NCBI GenBank assembly: GCA_963681975.1
Contig: OY820613.1
Location: forward strand, 1,240,001-1,304,000
Direction: 5' to 3'
Length of the DNA: 64,000 nucleotides
DNA from: JANELJ01 sp024511395
Lineage (GTDB): Bacteria; Pseudomonadota; Gammaproteobacteria; GRL18
Shown: one piece after another, positions 27,637 to 38,200 of the stretch
How the letters are laid out: each line of letters opens with the position of its first letter
Position numbering within the stretch: the first letter of the stretch is position 1
The notes under the pieces: model-generated
Databases searched by the model: none
Seen by the model: only the letters and a program-made list of their open reading frames with translations
What the model was told of the DNA's origin: nothing
Position numbers and translations under genes: made by a program

Positions 27637-28695
27637 ATGAACAAAAAACTTCAAAATGAAGTTATCCCTGGTGTTGATACCCATTTGGATAAACATATTG
27701 CAGTGCTTATTGATGGATTTGGAAAATATCTGGGAAATTTATCGATAGAGACGAATACTACGGATTATCAGCAGTTATTTAAATGGGCACAATCTTTTGG
27801 TAAGCTGCGACGAGCAGGCATTGAAGGTACAGGAACTTATGGTGCGGGTTTGGCACGATTTATTTCTAAACAAAAAGTTCAGGTCTTTGAAATTAATCGA
27901 CCTGACCGTTCAATGCGTCGCTTTCGTGGTAAGTCCGATCCAACAGATGCAGAAAGTGCTGCACGCACTGTTTTATCGGGTAACGTATGTGCAATACCTA
28001 AATTACACTCTGGTGCTGCTGAAGCTATGCGGATTGTCTCTGTTGCCAGGCGTAGCGCCGTTAAGGCACGGACACAGGCCATTAATCAGATCCGGGCTTT
28101 GCTTATTTCTGCCCCTGATAATATACGTTCAAAATTATGGAAGTCAAAGCCTGCAGAATGTGTTAATAGCTGCGCTTACCTGCGAACACCTGGAGAATCA
28201 AGTTGGTTAGTTACATTGGCTACCACTCTCCGTTTATTAGCGAAACGCTGGCTCTCCCTTACAGAAGAGCTGAAAGAACTGGATAAAACCCTGGAGCAAT
28301 TAACAAAACGCGGTGCCAAACGAATGCCGGAACAATTTGGTGTTGGCCCTCAAACAGCGGCAACATTACTGGCCGTTGCTGGTGATAACCCAGAACGTCT
28401 ACGTAATGAAGCAGCCTTAGCTTCATTATGTGGTGTTAATCCTTTAGAGGCTTCCTCGGGTAAAACCGTTCGTCACCAACTTAACCGTGGAGGTAATCGG
28501 GATGCTAATAATGCATTATGGACGATTGCCATGGTTCGTATGCGAAGTGATCCACGTACCCGGGAATATGTCGCTCGAAGAACATTAGAGGCTAAATCAT
28601 TAAAAGAGATCCATCGATGTTTGAAGCGTTATATTATTAGAGAGTTATATCCAATTATTCTGGCTGATTTGAAGGACGCTGCCTTGCTTACTTGA
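27637..28695 (+). CDS. IS110-family transposase (DEDD recombinase)
   Basis: 352 aa from the ATG at 27637, chosen because of the GGGAGGTG site 5 bp upstream; an earlier ATG at 27613 would add 8 residues. N-terminal RuvC-like DEDD domain: Asp in PGVDTHLDKH, Glu in AGIEGTGTYG, Asp pair in KSDPTDAESAA. C-terminal transposase_20 domain with GVGPQTAATLLAVAGDN and the catalytic-serine segment LEASSGKTVRHQLNRGGNRDANNAL. Frame intact, so possibly still active. Confidence 0.92.
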   Translation: MNKKLQNEVIPGVDTHLDKHIAVLIDGFGKYLGNLSIETNTTDYQQLFKWAQSFGKLRRAGIEGTGTYGAGLARFISKQKVQVFEINRPDRSMRRFRGKSDPTDAESAARTVLSGNVCAIPKLHSGAAEAMRIVSVARRSAVKARTQAINQIRALLISAPDNIRSKLWKSKPAECVNSCAYLRTPGESSWLVTLATTLRLLAKRWLSLTEELKELDKTLEQLTKRGAKRMPEQFGVGPQTAATLLAVAGDNPERLRNEAALASLCGVNPLEASSGKTVRHQLNRGGNRDANNALWTIAMVRMRSDPRTREYVARRTLEAKSLKEIHRCLKRYIIRELYPIILADLKDAALLT

Positions 28696-28911
28696 CATAG
28701 GAGCGTCAATGCTGTGGTTGAACGTTTTTTTTGTAGTCTTAAGCATGATTGGATATTCAAAATTGCTCAGCCAACTCGTGAGCATATGAAGAAAGATGTT
28801 GCAGCTTACATGAGGTATTACAACCTGGAAAGGCTACATTCAGCAAATGGTGAACAGTCACCAATTAACTATGAAAATTCTCTAAAAAAAGTATCCGGTT
28901 GGACTTGACCA

Positions 28912-28999
28912 GTACAGTGGTACAGGTGCCGGAATATCTGGAAGAAGGCGAAGTCATTAAAATAAATACTGCAACCGGTAAATTCAGTTCTAGGGCCTG
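28912..28999 (+). pseudogene. efp: Elongation factor P, C-terminal fragment
   Basis: The frame VVQVPEYLEEGEVIKINTATGKFSSRA-stop is the end of EF-P domain III (typical ending VPLFIEEGEVIKVDTRTGEYVSR). Only about 27 codons remain after the IS3 right end. The rest of efp is not in this window. EF-P relieves ribosome stalling at polyproline, so either a second copy exists or the parent gene lies across a rearrangement. Confidence 0.82.
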
Positions 29000-29019
29000 A
29001 ACATGAGAGGGAATATGTA

Positions 29020-30518
29020 GTCCGACCTGAACAAATCATAGTACATTGATTTATAAGGAAATATTGGCGAATTATGGGTGTTAAATTTGCAGGTTTTTGG
29101 TAAAATAAGCCTTATTACCTTGCAAATTTCCAGACCAGAATGAAGCCAGAGAAACAGCCAAAAATACCTCAGGAAGACCTGTTCAGGATGCGCCTTGAAA
29201 ACATGCTGGACATAAACCATGAGTTGATTAAGTTATCAAAACACATAGACCGGGAAAGTCCTGATAAAGAATGGGGCGCTCTGTTTGTATCCACTAAAGG
29301 TGCTCCTGCCATACGCACTCGATTGATTGCAGGATTGCATTACCTGAAACACCTTCATGATTTATCGGATGAACAGGTAGTAAAAGGCTGGACAGAAAAT
29401 CCGTACTGGCAGTATTTCTGTGGTGAAGAATACTTTCAGCATAAGATGCCCATACACCCTGTGACCATGACCAAATGGCGTAACCGGCCGGGTAAGTCAG
29501 GCAGTGAAAAATTACTGATTGAAACCATTAAAGCCGAACTAAAGAGTAAAACCATAAAGCCTGGCAAGTTTAAAGAAAGTCACGGTAGATACTACCGTAC
29601 AGGAAAAGAACATCGCTTTTCCAACCGATTCAAAGCTCCTGAACAAAGCCAGAGAAAACCTGGTTAAACTGTCCAAAGAGCACGGTATTAAACTGCGTCA
29701 GAACTATAATCGGGTTGGGCCGCAATATGTACTAATGGCCAGTCATTATGCACATGCAAAACAGTTTAAACGCATGAAGAAAATGAACAATAAACTGAAA
29801 TCCCGTTTAGGTCGTGTTAAACGGGATATTGAACGACAACTGCCCAACTATTCTGTTGATATTCAGTCTCTGTTTGAAATAGCTCTAAAACAGGCTCAGA
29901 AACTGATTGAGCAGGAGCAGCACAGTAAGAACAAGCTTTACAGTTTACATGCTCCTGAAGTCGAGTGTATCAGTAAAGGCAAAGCTCATAAGCCTTATGA
30001 ATTTGGAGTTAAAACCAGTATCGCGGTAACTAACAAGGAAGGCTTTGTTATTAGTGCTCAAAGTTGTCCGGGCAATCCTTATGATGGACATACCTTGCTG
30101 CCACAACTGGAACAGATAAAACAGTTTACAGCCGTACAACCGGAACAGTGCTTTGTTGACCGGGGTTATCGTGGACATGAAGTAAAAGACACTAAAGTTT
30201 TTATCTCAGGTCAGAAGCGAGGCGTTACCCGAAGTATTAAAAAGGCATTAAAACGGCGCAGTGCGATTGAGCCTGAAATCGGTCATATGAAAAACGATGG
30301 CCGTTTAGATCGCTGCTACCTCAAAGGTGCAGTCGGTGATGCCATTAATGTGGTTATGGTAGCAGCTGGACATAACTTAAGAAAGATCCTCAATAAGCTC
30401 CGGCTTTTGTGGCTCAAAATTATTTCCGGTTTGATGGGGTCTTTTATCAAACCAGAACAATCAGCCGCTTTAAACCTGGCTTAATGTCAGGCTTAAAACG
30501 GTATTATTCAGGTTGAAC
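29020..30518 (+). mobile_element. IS5-like element copy 6, inserted at the cytochrome start codon
   Basis: GTCCGACC left end, GGTTGAAC right end, perfect TATGTA duplications (29014-29019 and 30519-30524). The duplicated TATGTA contains the ATG of the cytochrome gene. Confidence 0.94.
29140..30484 (+). pseudogene. IS5-like transposase, frameshifted (copy 6)
   Basis: Full-length relative of the reference transposase with one extra A in GGCAAGTTTAAAG (reference GGCAGTTTAAAG) near 29564, which changes frame just before Asp150. The downstream frame (29735-30484) is otherwise open, with DRGYRG and AIEPEIGHMK. Confidence 0.88.
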
Positions 30519-30519
30519 T

Positions 30520-31410
30520 ATGTACAGTAGGGAAAACAACAGGGGCTTTTTAATCAGCGGTTTAATATGCCTGGCAGGTATGATTTTTTCCGGTTCTGTA
30601 TTGGCAGAACAATTGGCAGAAAAAGCGGTTCCATCTGAAACACAACGCAGCATCACCCTGCAACTGCCCCCGAAAAATCTGGTCAGGTGGTATAAACCAG
30701 AAAATAAACGCCAGGTGTGGTTACACACCATGTTTCGGCTGCGCCGGGAAATACTGGCCATGCAGGATTATGCAGCAAAAGGGCAGCAGGAAAACTTAAA
30801 AAAATGGTCGGATAAATTCATCAAGGATTATCTGTCCATTGCCCAGATGATGCCACAATGGGAAAAATATCTATTCAAAGACAAGCTGGAAATGCTGCAA
30901 ATAGCCGTAAAAAGCCAGCAAAATAAGCAAATTTCGCTTATTTTAAAGAAGCTGGGTAAAAGCTGTATGCATTGTCATGATGACTATCAGACGATAACCA
31001 CTTTGTTGTACCGCAGTGCAGATTTTAGTCAGCAGAAAGTGATCAACCGTCAGACTCAGGAAGCAGTGGATTATGATGATGTAATGGAGCATCTGTCCAA
31101 TGCGGTTAACCGGGTTAATATCGCAATAAAGGATGATTGTTTTGATACGGCACTGGAAAATATTAAACCGGTAAAAGAGCAGTTAGCTGCTTTGTCCGGC
31201 AGCTGCAGTAACTGTCATAAAAAAGACAATATACCTGTACAGAGAATAATAGGTGCAGCCGATAAATTATTACCTGAACTGGAACAACAGTTAAAAGCAG
31301 GGGATAAAAGCCAGTCCGGCAGGAAACTGGGGGAGTTTGCAGTAAAAGTCTGTGCCCGTTGCCATGCTATCCATCGTTTAAGCTCTGATTTAAAATCCAT
31401 TCTGGAATAA
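30520..31410 (+). CDS. Secreted triheme c-type cytochrome
   Basis: 296 aa with a signal peptide (MYSRENNRGFLISGLICLAGMIFSGSVLA) and three CxxCH haem-binding motifs: CMHCH (149-153), CSNCH (229-233), CARCH (278-282). The helical stretches before each motif (MFRLRREILAMQDYA, WEKYLFKDKLEMLQIAV) resemble cytochrome c'/c556-like four-helix modules. Periplasmic electron transfer is likely; the redox partner is unknown. The ATG lies inside the target duplication of IS copy 6. The native GAGAGGG ribosome-binding site is now 1.5 kb upstream, with only IS end sequence in front, so expression is doubtful although the frame is intact. Confidence 0.82.
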   Translation: MYSRENNRGFLISGLICLAGMIFSGSVLAEQLAEKAVPSETQRSITLQLPPKNLVRWYKPENKRQVWLHTMFRLRREILAMQDYAAKGQQENLKKWSDKFIKDYLSIAQMMPQWEKYLFKDKLEMLQIAVKSQQNKQISLILKKLGKSCMHCHDDYQTITTLLYRSADFSQQKVINRQTQEAVDYDDVMEHLSNAVNRVNIAIKDDCFDTALENIKPVKEQLAALSGSCSNCHKKDNIPVQRIIGAADKLLPELEQQLKAGDKSQSGRKLGEFAVKVCARCHAIHRLSSDLKSILE

Positions 31411-31480
31411 AGCCCTAAGGGCGTTTAATATCGTGTTTTTTATAATCTAAACACCAAATGTAAGTATTCAGGTAAATATT

Positions 31481-32122
31481 TTGAGTAAACCTAATATAGA
31501 AATACCCATAAACCATGAGCCATCAAAAGAAACCCTGGTTTATACCATTAACAACAAGCTGTATATTAACCTGACAGATCGCTGTACCCTGGCCTGTGAG
31601 TTCTGCCCTAAAATTCAGGGCAGTATGGATGTGCATGAATACAATTTATTATTGTCCACCCGTCATCCGGTGGATGAATACAAGGCGGCTATTGGAGATG
31701 CTTCTCAGTATGATGAAATTGTATTTTGTGGTTTTGGTGAACCCACCTTACGCCTAAAAGCATTGCTGGAGATAGCCTGCTACTGTAAACAGGCCGGCGT
31801 TCCGGTTCGGGTTAATACTGATGGTCTGGGTAACCTGGCCAATAAACACAATATTCTTCCGGAGCTGGCCAAATGTGTGGATGCTCTATCTGTGTCAATG
31901 AATGCTCAGAATGAAGAAGTCTATGATCGTCATTGCGTACCGGCCTTAAAAGGTTCCTATGACAGCATGCTGGAGTTTTTACGTCTGGCACCGGACTATA
32001 TTCCCAATACCACGGCTACCACAATTGATGGCCTGGAAGGTGTGGATATTAAAGCCTGTGAGGCTAAGGCAAAAGAACTGGGGGTTAAATTCAGGCGCAG
32101 GGTTCTGGATGTTGTTGGTTAA
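31481..32122 (+). CDS. TatD-linked-type radical SAM protein
   Basis: 213 aa with the radical SAM cluster CTLACEFC (CxxxCxxC) near residue 38, preceded by YTINNKLYINLTDRC, as in the short radical SAM family often found beside tatD. GFGEPT is the SAM-binding GGE-like motif; VNTDGLGN and LSVSMNAQNEE follow. Short for the superfamily but normal for this family. It starts with TTG (LSKPNIE). The precise substrate is unknown. It lies 70 bp after the cytochrome gene and converges on the CPXCG relic. Confidence 0.78.
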   Translation: MSKPNIEIPINHEPSKETLVYTINNKLYINLTDRCTLACEFCPKIQGSMDVHEYNLLLSTRHPVDEYKAAIGDASQYDEIVFCGFGEPTLRLKALLEIACYCKQAGVPVRVNTDGLGNLANKHNILPELAKCVDALSVSMNAQNEEVYDRHCVPALKGSYDSMLEFLRLAPDYIPNTTATTIDGLEGVDIKACEAKAKELGVKFRRRVLDVVG

Positions 32123-32156
32123 TTGATGAAGGTGCGTAACATAAACTTGGGAGCTG

Positions 32157-32340
32157 TTACTCATTTTCATGCCGGGTGCTTACCTGAAGGGTATTATTTT
32201 CATCATATTGAACTAAAAAAGTAATAGGGCGACAGCAGACCAGGCAATCTTCAATATATTCCTGACCATTATAAGTGCAGTCAATTAATACACTGATAAG
32301 TTCGCCACAGTAGGGGGTAATCCCCCCGAAAAATAATTCT
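32157..32340 (-). pseudogene. CPXCG-motif small zinc-finger protein, 5' end lost
   Basis: The minus strand reads ITPYCGELISVLIDCTYNGQ, EYIEDCLVCCRPITFLVQYD and ENNTLQVSTRHENE-stop. This matches small cysteine-rich proteins with a CPYCGE...YIEDCxVCCRPI pattern. The first Cys and the start codon are missing; the sequence there is disturbed and meets the IS982 end at 32352. Function of the family is unknown. Confidence 0.7.
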
Positions 32341-32351
32341 TTTCATAAGTA

Positions 32352-33370
32352 ACCTGAGATCTGGATAAGACCCCAGTCATTTACCTAAATACAGAGAGTT
32401 TTCATATCACTCTCATCTATTCTGATTGTCGGCTTGTCTTTTTTATGACAATAGGCAATCAGAGAACCAATAAGGTTCAACATAAAAGCACTTACGCTTC
32501 TATGACGTGAATGTTCAATCTGTGTAATATTTTTTAGCTGCTCATTAACCGTTTCAATTATAAAACGTTTTTTCAGCATAATCTTATCCCACAATGCAAT
32601 GGCACGTGGTTTCATGTTTCGTCTGACATTGGTAATAAGCCCGACATCCTGTTCAAACAGTTCATCACTTAAAAGACTGGAGACATAGCCTTTGTCACCA
32701 TAAAGCTTTCCATATAAGTCTTTGGCCATTTCAGGAACCGGTTTTCTGTCATCTACATTACCGGCCATCAATTTAGTGGCCAGTATTTCACCTTTATGAT
32801 TAATGATCAGGTGAAGTTTAAACCCATAGAACCACCCCATGGTCGATTTGCCTCGCTGAGCAACACCATCAAAGACTTTATGCCTGGGTATGCGAATGTT
32901 TTGGCATACTTTAATGCTGGTCGCATCAACAAAGGCAATTCCGGTTGGCTTTCCTTTGCAATGAGTAAAGTAAGCGCATAATGGCACCAGTACCGATGAC
33001 ATCACTCACAGGAAACGGGTATAGCTCAATAAATCTGGAAACTCTTTCCTAAGATGTTGATGCACATGGCATAAATAATAACTCTTAAAATTTTTGTAAT
33101 GTGACTGATGAAAGTTAATCAGGATAGTCATCAGTTCACCGGGGCTCATTACACCTTGTCGTCTTCTCTTTTTATCACCGGATTCCAGCAGTGTTTTTTC
33201 CCATTCAGGATAAAAGACCTGGTTGAAATCATCGATATTACAATATAATTCATCTATAGTAGTCACTTGCCTGTTCCTTGTTCAAATTCATTTGATTTGG
33301 TCATTAAATGATCTGATCGAGAAACAGGCATTTAGTTCAATATTTTTTAGTTCTTATCCAGAATTCAGGT
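32352..33370 (-). mobile_element. IS982-family element copy B
   Basis: Terminal repeats ACCTGAGATCTGGATAAG and CTTATCCAGAATTCAGGT bound the element. It lies between the CPXCG relic and an IS407-type element. Confidence 0.88.
32385..33266 (-). pseudogene. IS982-family transposase with internal TGA (copy B)
   Basis: Same as copy A with a few substitutions, including the identical TGA between YTRFL and VMSSVLVPL. Confidence 0.85.
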
Positions 33371-33413
33371 TAAGTAGAATTTCCCATTAAATTATTAATG
33401 AGGAGAACCTACA

Positions 33414-33680
33414 ATGAAGAAGTCCAGATTTACAGAATCCCAGATCATCGGCATTCTGAAAGAAGCTGAATCAGGCGTGCCGGTCACTGAATTATGTCGC
33501 ACTCATGGCATGAGCGATGCTACCTTCTATAACTGGCGGGTCAAATACGGCGGCATAGATGTTTCCATGATGAAACGCATGAAAGAGCTGGAAGAAGAAA
33601 ACCGCCGCTTGAAGAAAATGTATGCAGAAGAGCGCTTAAAGGCAGAGATTATTCAGGAGGCTATGGCAAAAAAGTGGTAA
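33414..33680 (+). CDS. IS407-type OrfA
   Basis: 88 aa: helix-turn-helix KSRFTESQIIGILKEAESGVPVTELCRTHGMSDATFYNWRVKYGG with a coiled-coil tail (MKRMKELEEENRRLKKMYAEERLKAEIIQEAM). A GAGGAG ribosome-binding site precedes the ATG. Intact but without a functional partner. Confidence 0.88.
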   Translation: MKKSRFTESQIIGILKEAESGVPVTELCRTHGMSDATFYNWRVKYGGIDVSMMKRMKELEEENRRLKKMYAEERLKAEIIQEAMAKKW

Positions 33681-33990
33681 AGCCATCCCATCGCAGGGAG
33701 ATGGCTAAACAAGTAGTCAGTGACAGAGGAATATCCATCAGGCTGGCCTGTCGTATCTTTGATATTAGTGAAACCTGTTATCGTTATCAGGCAAAAAATT
33801 CATAGGTAAATGACAAAATTGCTGACTGGCTGCTGTGTTTGACGCAGGCTTATAAAAACCGGGGCTTTGGATTATGCTTCCTGTATTTGCGTAATATTAA
33901 AGGCTTTCCCTGGAACCATAAACGAGTATACCGTATTTATCGGGAGCTGGAATTAAACCTAAGGATAAAGCCTAAAAAACGATTAAAACG
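33677..33990 (+). pseudogene. IS407-type OrfB, truncated, with a TAG
   Basis: Frame RREMAKQVVSDRGISIRLACRIFDISETCYRYQAKNS, then TAG, then VNDKIADWLLCLTQAYKNRGFGLCFLYLRNIKGFPWNHKRVYRIYRELELNLRIKPKKRLKR, where it ends. The whole DDE catalytic domain is absent. The junction lies at the dptG 5' border. Confidence 0.8.
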
Positions 33991-35265
33991 CGCCACCCGG
34001 TTCATCAGAAAACCTATTTGCAGGCTTTGGAGGACATCAAGGCTTGCGTATCAGGTTCCAGTGAAGAAAAAGATGAAGCGGTACGATTGCTTCAGAGTCT
34101 TTTTGCGGGTTTTGTTGGAGTGGCAAAGAATAGAACCTGGGTCACCCATAGCTTTTTACCCGCCTCACCTACCTTATTAGCAAGAGAAGTGGATTGGTTG
34201 CATTCCAAGGCTGTAAAAGATGTCGATCTTCAATATTGGGATGAGGCAAAGAAATATTTCGCAACGGATCGACACAATTTTATGGCCCGAGGAGGGGAGT
34301 TACTGTTTCTTCAATTAGCCCATCTATTTTCTAGTGAAGGACATACAGCTGTTGACGCCATACGTTCTAGTGTAAATTATGAGCATCTTGCGCAATGTGA
34401 TTTGATCGAGCTTAGAGAAGGCATAGAGGTTGGACTTAGATCTATTCTTGAAGATGCCGTTGGTTCGATCAGCGAATTAGCACATTTTATTGAAGAAGCA
34501 CTGACCTCCTATCGTCTTTACGATCAAAACAAGCGCGCACCACTGGGGTGGGTTCCTGCTGCAAGCATTCCTGAAGCATTTTTGTTTGCCAGTGAACTAA
34601 AAAACATATATCGGTCAACGCTTGGATCTCTGGAAAAGATTGATCTGTTGCAGATACTTACCTGCATGCAGGTTCTGCGCAGTTTATGCTTTCAAGCTCA
34701 ACGAATTGATGATCCCAGTAACCACGCAGATGGGTTTATTGGGGGATATTCTTGGATTGTTGCTGACCCCAATGCAAAGAGTGGCTCCGCAGTTAGAAAG
34801 CTTGCCCAAAATTCCTTCGAACGTATCGAAGAAATGTTGTATCGGGTACTGAGAAAAGTAGCGAACTCTTCAGAAAAGCTCACTGAGGCCGATAAACATG
34901 GTTTTCAAATATTCCGAAAAATCGGCAAAGAGCTTGGGTTGGTTGTTCCTCGTACTGGCAAGGGGCAACAGTTTGTTTTGCCTCCGCAGCTTTTACGTTT
35001 CCTAGTTTCAGCCTTAGTCGAGCCTGGTGAGCGAGTACGTCTGATAGAGTTCTACGCGCGGGTTTTCGCCCATTACGGTATCGCTTTGGGTGACAAGCAA
35101 CTAGTAGTTGCTCTGAGTTGGAATGGTAGCGAATCTGTCATGAGGGACTACGCGGTAGCGGCGGATACGTCTTGGGTGGAGGAGGCTCTACAACAGGGCG
35201 GATTTCTCGTGGAACTATCTGATGCAGTTTCAATTGTCCACAATCCTGGCAGCAAGGAGCTGTAG
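33991..35265 (+). CDS. dptG: DptG-like phosphorothioation-dependent restriction protein, 5'-truncated
   Basis: About 425 codons remain in frame; the first in-frame start codon is TTG 34018, but the frame is open up to the IS407-type junction at 33991, so the native N-terminus is lost. Visible blocks: THSFLPASPTLLAREVDWLHSKAV, NFMARGGELLFLQLAHLFS, FEIFRKIG-like FQIFRKIGKELGLVVPRTGKG, VEPGERVRLIEFYARVFAHYGIALG. I assign DptG mainly from its position two bp before a DptH-type ATPase and its size; the family has no known catalytic motif. DptFGH cuts DNA lacking phosphorothioate marks. It ends with TAG; the dptH ATG follows after 2 bp. Confidence 0.62.
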   Translation, partial: RHPVHQKTYLQALEDIKACVSGSSEEKDEAVRLLQSLFAGFVGVAKNRTWVTHSFLPASPTLLAREVDWLHSKAVKDVDLQYWDEAKKYFATDRHNFMARGGELLFLQLAHLFSSEGHTAVDAIRSSVNYEHLAQCDLIELREGIEVGLRSILEDAVGSISELAHFIEEALTSYRLYDQNKRAPLGWVPAASIPEAFLFASELKNIYRSTLGSLEKIDLLQILTCMQVLRSLCFQAQRIDDPSNHADGFIGGYSWIVADPNAKSGSAVRKLAQNSFERIEEMLYRVLRKVANSSEKLTEADKHGFQIFRKIGKELGLVVPRTGKGQQFVLPPQLLRFLVSALVEPGERVRLIEFYARVFAHYGIALGDKQLVVALSWNGSESVMRDYAVAADTSWVEEALQQGGFLVELSDAVSIVHNPGSKEL

Positions 35266-35267
35266 CC

Positions 35268-38200
35268 ATGAATCTCTATATTGAGTCACTGATAGAATAC
35301 CTGAAAGGTGAATGGGATCATGTACTAATGGTATCAGATGGGCCTAGGGAGGCACGATTTATCATTCAGAGTCTGGATCCTGAGAGCGTTTTTGCTGTGT
35401 TTAAGGCGTTGGATGACCACCGTCTATTCTGGCTGCAGAAACAGAATATTAAATGTTGCTTTCGTGTCGCCACAGGGTTGTGGCGTGAATGGTCTCGAGA
35501 TCCCGATGCGGAGGCTCAACTGCACCAGAAGATGGCAGTGCTAGGTGCCATAGGACCAAATGGTGAACGTTATTGGATCGATGAGGAGGATCGTCTTACC
35601 TGGTACCGTAATCGTACTATCCAAGATTATGAGGGGGTAGATGGATTAGTCGTTGTCCTCGTGGGGCTAAACCATGCCACTGACCAAGGTGGTTTGGCGG
35701 ATTTTCATCGTGTTGATGAGGCTCGAATTTGGTACAAGATTGGTGAGAGCTTTGTCCCTTGGATAAAACGTATCAACAAGCGTTTAGATCTCAACGCGGG
35801 TGATGGAGAGCTAGAGCAATTCGATATGGTGCTTCAGCAGTTGTTTCAGGTGCGGCCCTTGCGTTTGAACAAGCTAGCAGACTTTCTTGAACGACAGGTT
35901 ATCGCTAGAGGTGACTTCTACAGCCTAGCAGATTTCACCGAGTGTTTCTTTGAGCAGCTCCCTTTCTGGGGGATTCCCCCTCTGTTTACCAATGGACAAC
36001 CTGCCGATCTTCGTGGAAAGAAAGGTGCTGTTGCCCTGAAGGAGGCGGATACTTTTATTTCACACCAGCGTTACAAGACTACTTTCGGGCGAAAAAGGGA
36101 CTGGCTGAAGATTGAAAAGGCTTTAAGTAGCCCCGAATTCGAATTGCCGATGATTATGGGAAATGAGGCTATTTACGATGATGTTACAGCCTACCGAGAC
36201 ACACTATACGCATTCATCCATGAAGCAAATGGAGATGCCCGGGAGCGACTGTTGCAAACTGATCTTATGCCTCTATTGAAGATTTTACGAACAAGAGAGT
36301 CTAGCAAAAAGGCCAGCAAGACCGTGCCGGCTATCACCGGTATGAGTTTCGAAGTAATGCTTCAGGGGATTTGGCGAGCCTTGGAAGAGTTTGCGAAGGA
36401 TTGCAGCGGCCAGTCGTTGACAGAGCAACTATCTGGGATTCATGTAGAGTTAATTCGTTTTGACCATGATCTTACTTCTGATGATAATGGTGGCGTTGGT
36501 GCAGAAGAATTGGCACGTGAGTTGTTGCAGGGCTGTCTTGGAGGCTTGGATGATGTTTTTGAAGGTATCGATTGCAGACTGCCAAAGGATGGGGATCAAG
36601 CACAGCAACCTCATGTCAAATGGGATCACGAGATACCCATTACCCTAAATTTAAAGCTGGATGACATGAAATATGGGACTAGTCGTGCTCGTCCAAATGT
36701 GCAGTTCAAAGTTATAGTAGCTGGTATTGATCAGGAACAGACCACGGAGGTGGTATTCAAGTGGGTGCTTTTACCTACACAGCCTGAACGTGTGCGCTTT
36801 GAATGTGCGAGAAACGTAAGAGAATTGTGGTTAAAGAAACAGAACCTAGATCGATTTTTACCTACTTTTCAGATTTCATCTTTGTCTATGACAGCGCTCT
36901 ATTACGCTGCCGATGCTGATGAGGCAAATCGACTAGTGAATCAGGCGATGACCGACCTGGAGCTAGTCAATCTTCTCGATGGACTTTCATTGGAGCAGAT
37001 GGATGCAAACCTGTGGAGAATGACCACAGACCTGATTACGACTTATCGGGCTTGGCTTGATGCAGCCGTTATAGAGGGCTACTACACTGCTCGTGCGAAT
37101 CAGATGCCGCAGTTATTGTCTGCCTTCGTTGACCTAGCTGAGAAAGTTCTTGATACACAGTTGTTAGGCAGTGCTGAGCTACTACGTCGGTTTTATAAAG
37201 CATTTTTCTTAGTAGATGAACGTGTAGAGGCTAACGATCCATACCTTCCAGGTGCCATTGCTTGGGGATTGAGTCCTGCTGTCTTGGAATTGACCCAAGC
37301 AAGAGCAGGATTTTTGGCGGATGGATTTTCGGAAGCGGTGGGTGAGTTAGCGATTGGAGGTGATGGTAAGGCAGCTTTTGAGAGGTTGCTTGATCTTGCA
37401 CAGATACACCGGCCGTTGGCAGCCTTGGTGGCGGATACGCAGCAGCTGTCCGCCACAATCAAATCTTTCGGCTTGTTGCACTATTTAGGGCCACCACCAC
37501 CTACTGAAAATAGCTTGGCGGTACAAACGCTGTTGCGGGAAGAAGGGAATGATGATGATGATGATGTCCGTGACATCGTACGTCCCTGTGAGGAACGGGA
37601 CTTGGTGGCTCGTGTACTAAGTGATTACCAGCAGCTTTATTCTTTTGCCGAAGATGGGCTACGTATACTTGCTGTCAACGTAAGGGAATTGCAAGTTATA
37701 CTTTCCGGTGTTGACCGCTTCCTAGACAATTATCTTAAGTATCTTAAGCGCACATCTGCAGACTGGCCACCATTTCACTGCACGGTTATGGTTTATACAA
37801 CCTCCTCATCACCTATGGCAATGGAAAACCGACTAGCTTTGTGGTGCAATCATGTGGTGGAGCGACAAAGGGAAAAGGGCCGATCACTTACACTGTCGGT
37901 AGGGCATCGTTATGCACCCAAAGATCAGATTATCGATTTATTGAAGCAGGAAAAGCGGCTCTACGACATCGCTTTTCTGTTTCATTTTTTACGTGCCGGT
38001 TTGGTTGGTCAGGCAGACCCTGCTATGCCTTTTGAGTTCGATTTCGGTGGCTGGAGCGGTTTGCAGTTTCCTATCACAGAGTATCCTCGGCCGACCCAAG
38101 ATGGGGATCGTGACCGACGCCAGAGTTTGCTAAGTAACCGTCGTCTGCGTATTCAAACGCGTCATGCTGATTTGTCAGCACGTCTCTACTACGGAGGTAA

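Larger units (their letters stand above)
27418..28708 (+). mobile_element. IS110-family element inserted in IS3 orfB
   Basis: Boundaries follow from comparing with the uninterrupted orfB of copy C (GGGATA | ATGCTG). No target duplication or inverted repeats, as usual for IS110. It carries a long (about 215 nt) non-coding left end and a short right end, the arrangement of the IS110 group proper. Confidence 0.88.
26795..28908 (+). pseudogene. IS3-family OrfB split by IS110 and a frameshift (copy B)
   Basis: Matches the intact OrfB of copy C until SDRG, where an extra T (near 27325) shifts the frame to FTVHQ-stop. IS110 then separates the segment up to CWD (27417) from NAVVERFFCSLKHDWIFKI...(28709 on). 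The catalytic Asp residues (GDITYLKTGEG and HSDRG) are still present upstream. Confidence 0.88.
26395..28911 (+). mobile_element. IS3-family element copy B, interrupted by IS110
   Basis: Left end TGGTCTAATAGAACTGGACAC and right end TATCCGGTTGGACTTGACCA form inverted repeats shared with the intact copy at 51667-52891. IS110 DNA sits inside orfB. The left flank is ISAs1, the right flank efp. Confidence 0.9.
33371..33990 (+). mobile_element. IS407-type IS3-family element, 3'-truncated
   Basis: Carries orfA and the first ~100 codons of orfB, then joins directly to the dptG frame near 33991. The left end was probably removed by IS982 copy B. Confidence 0.75.
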
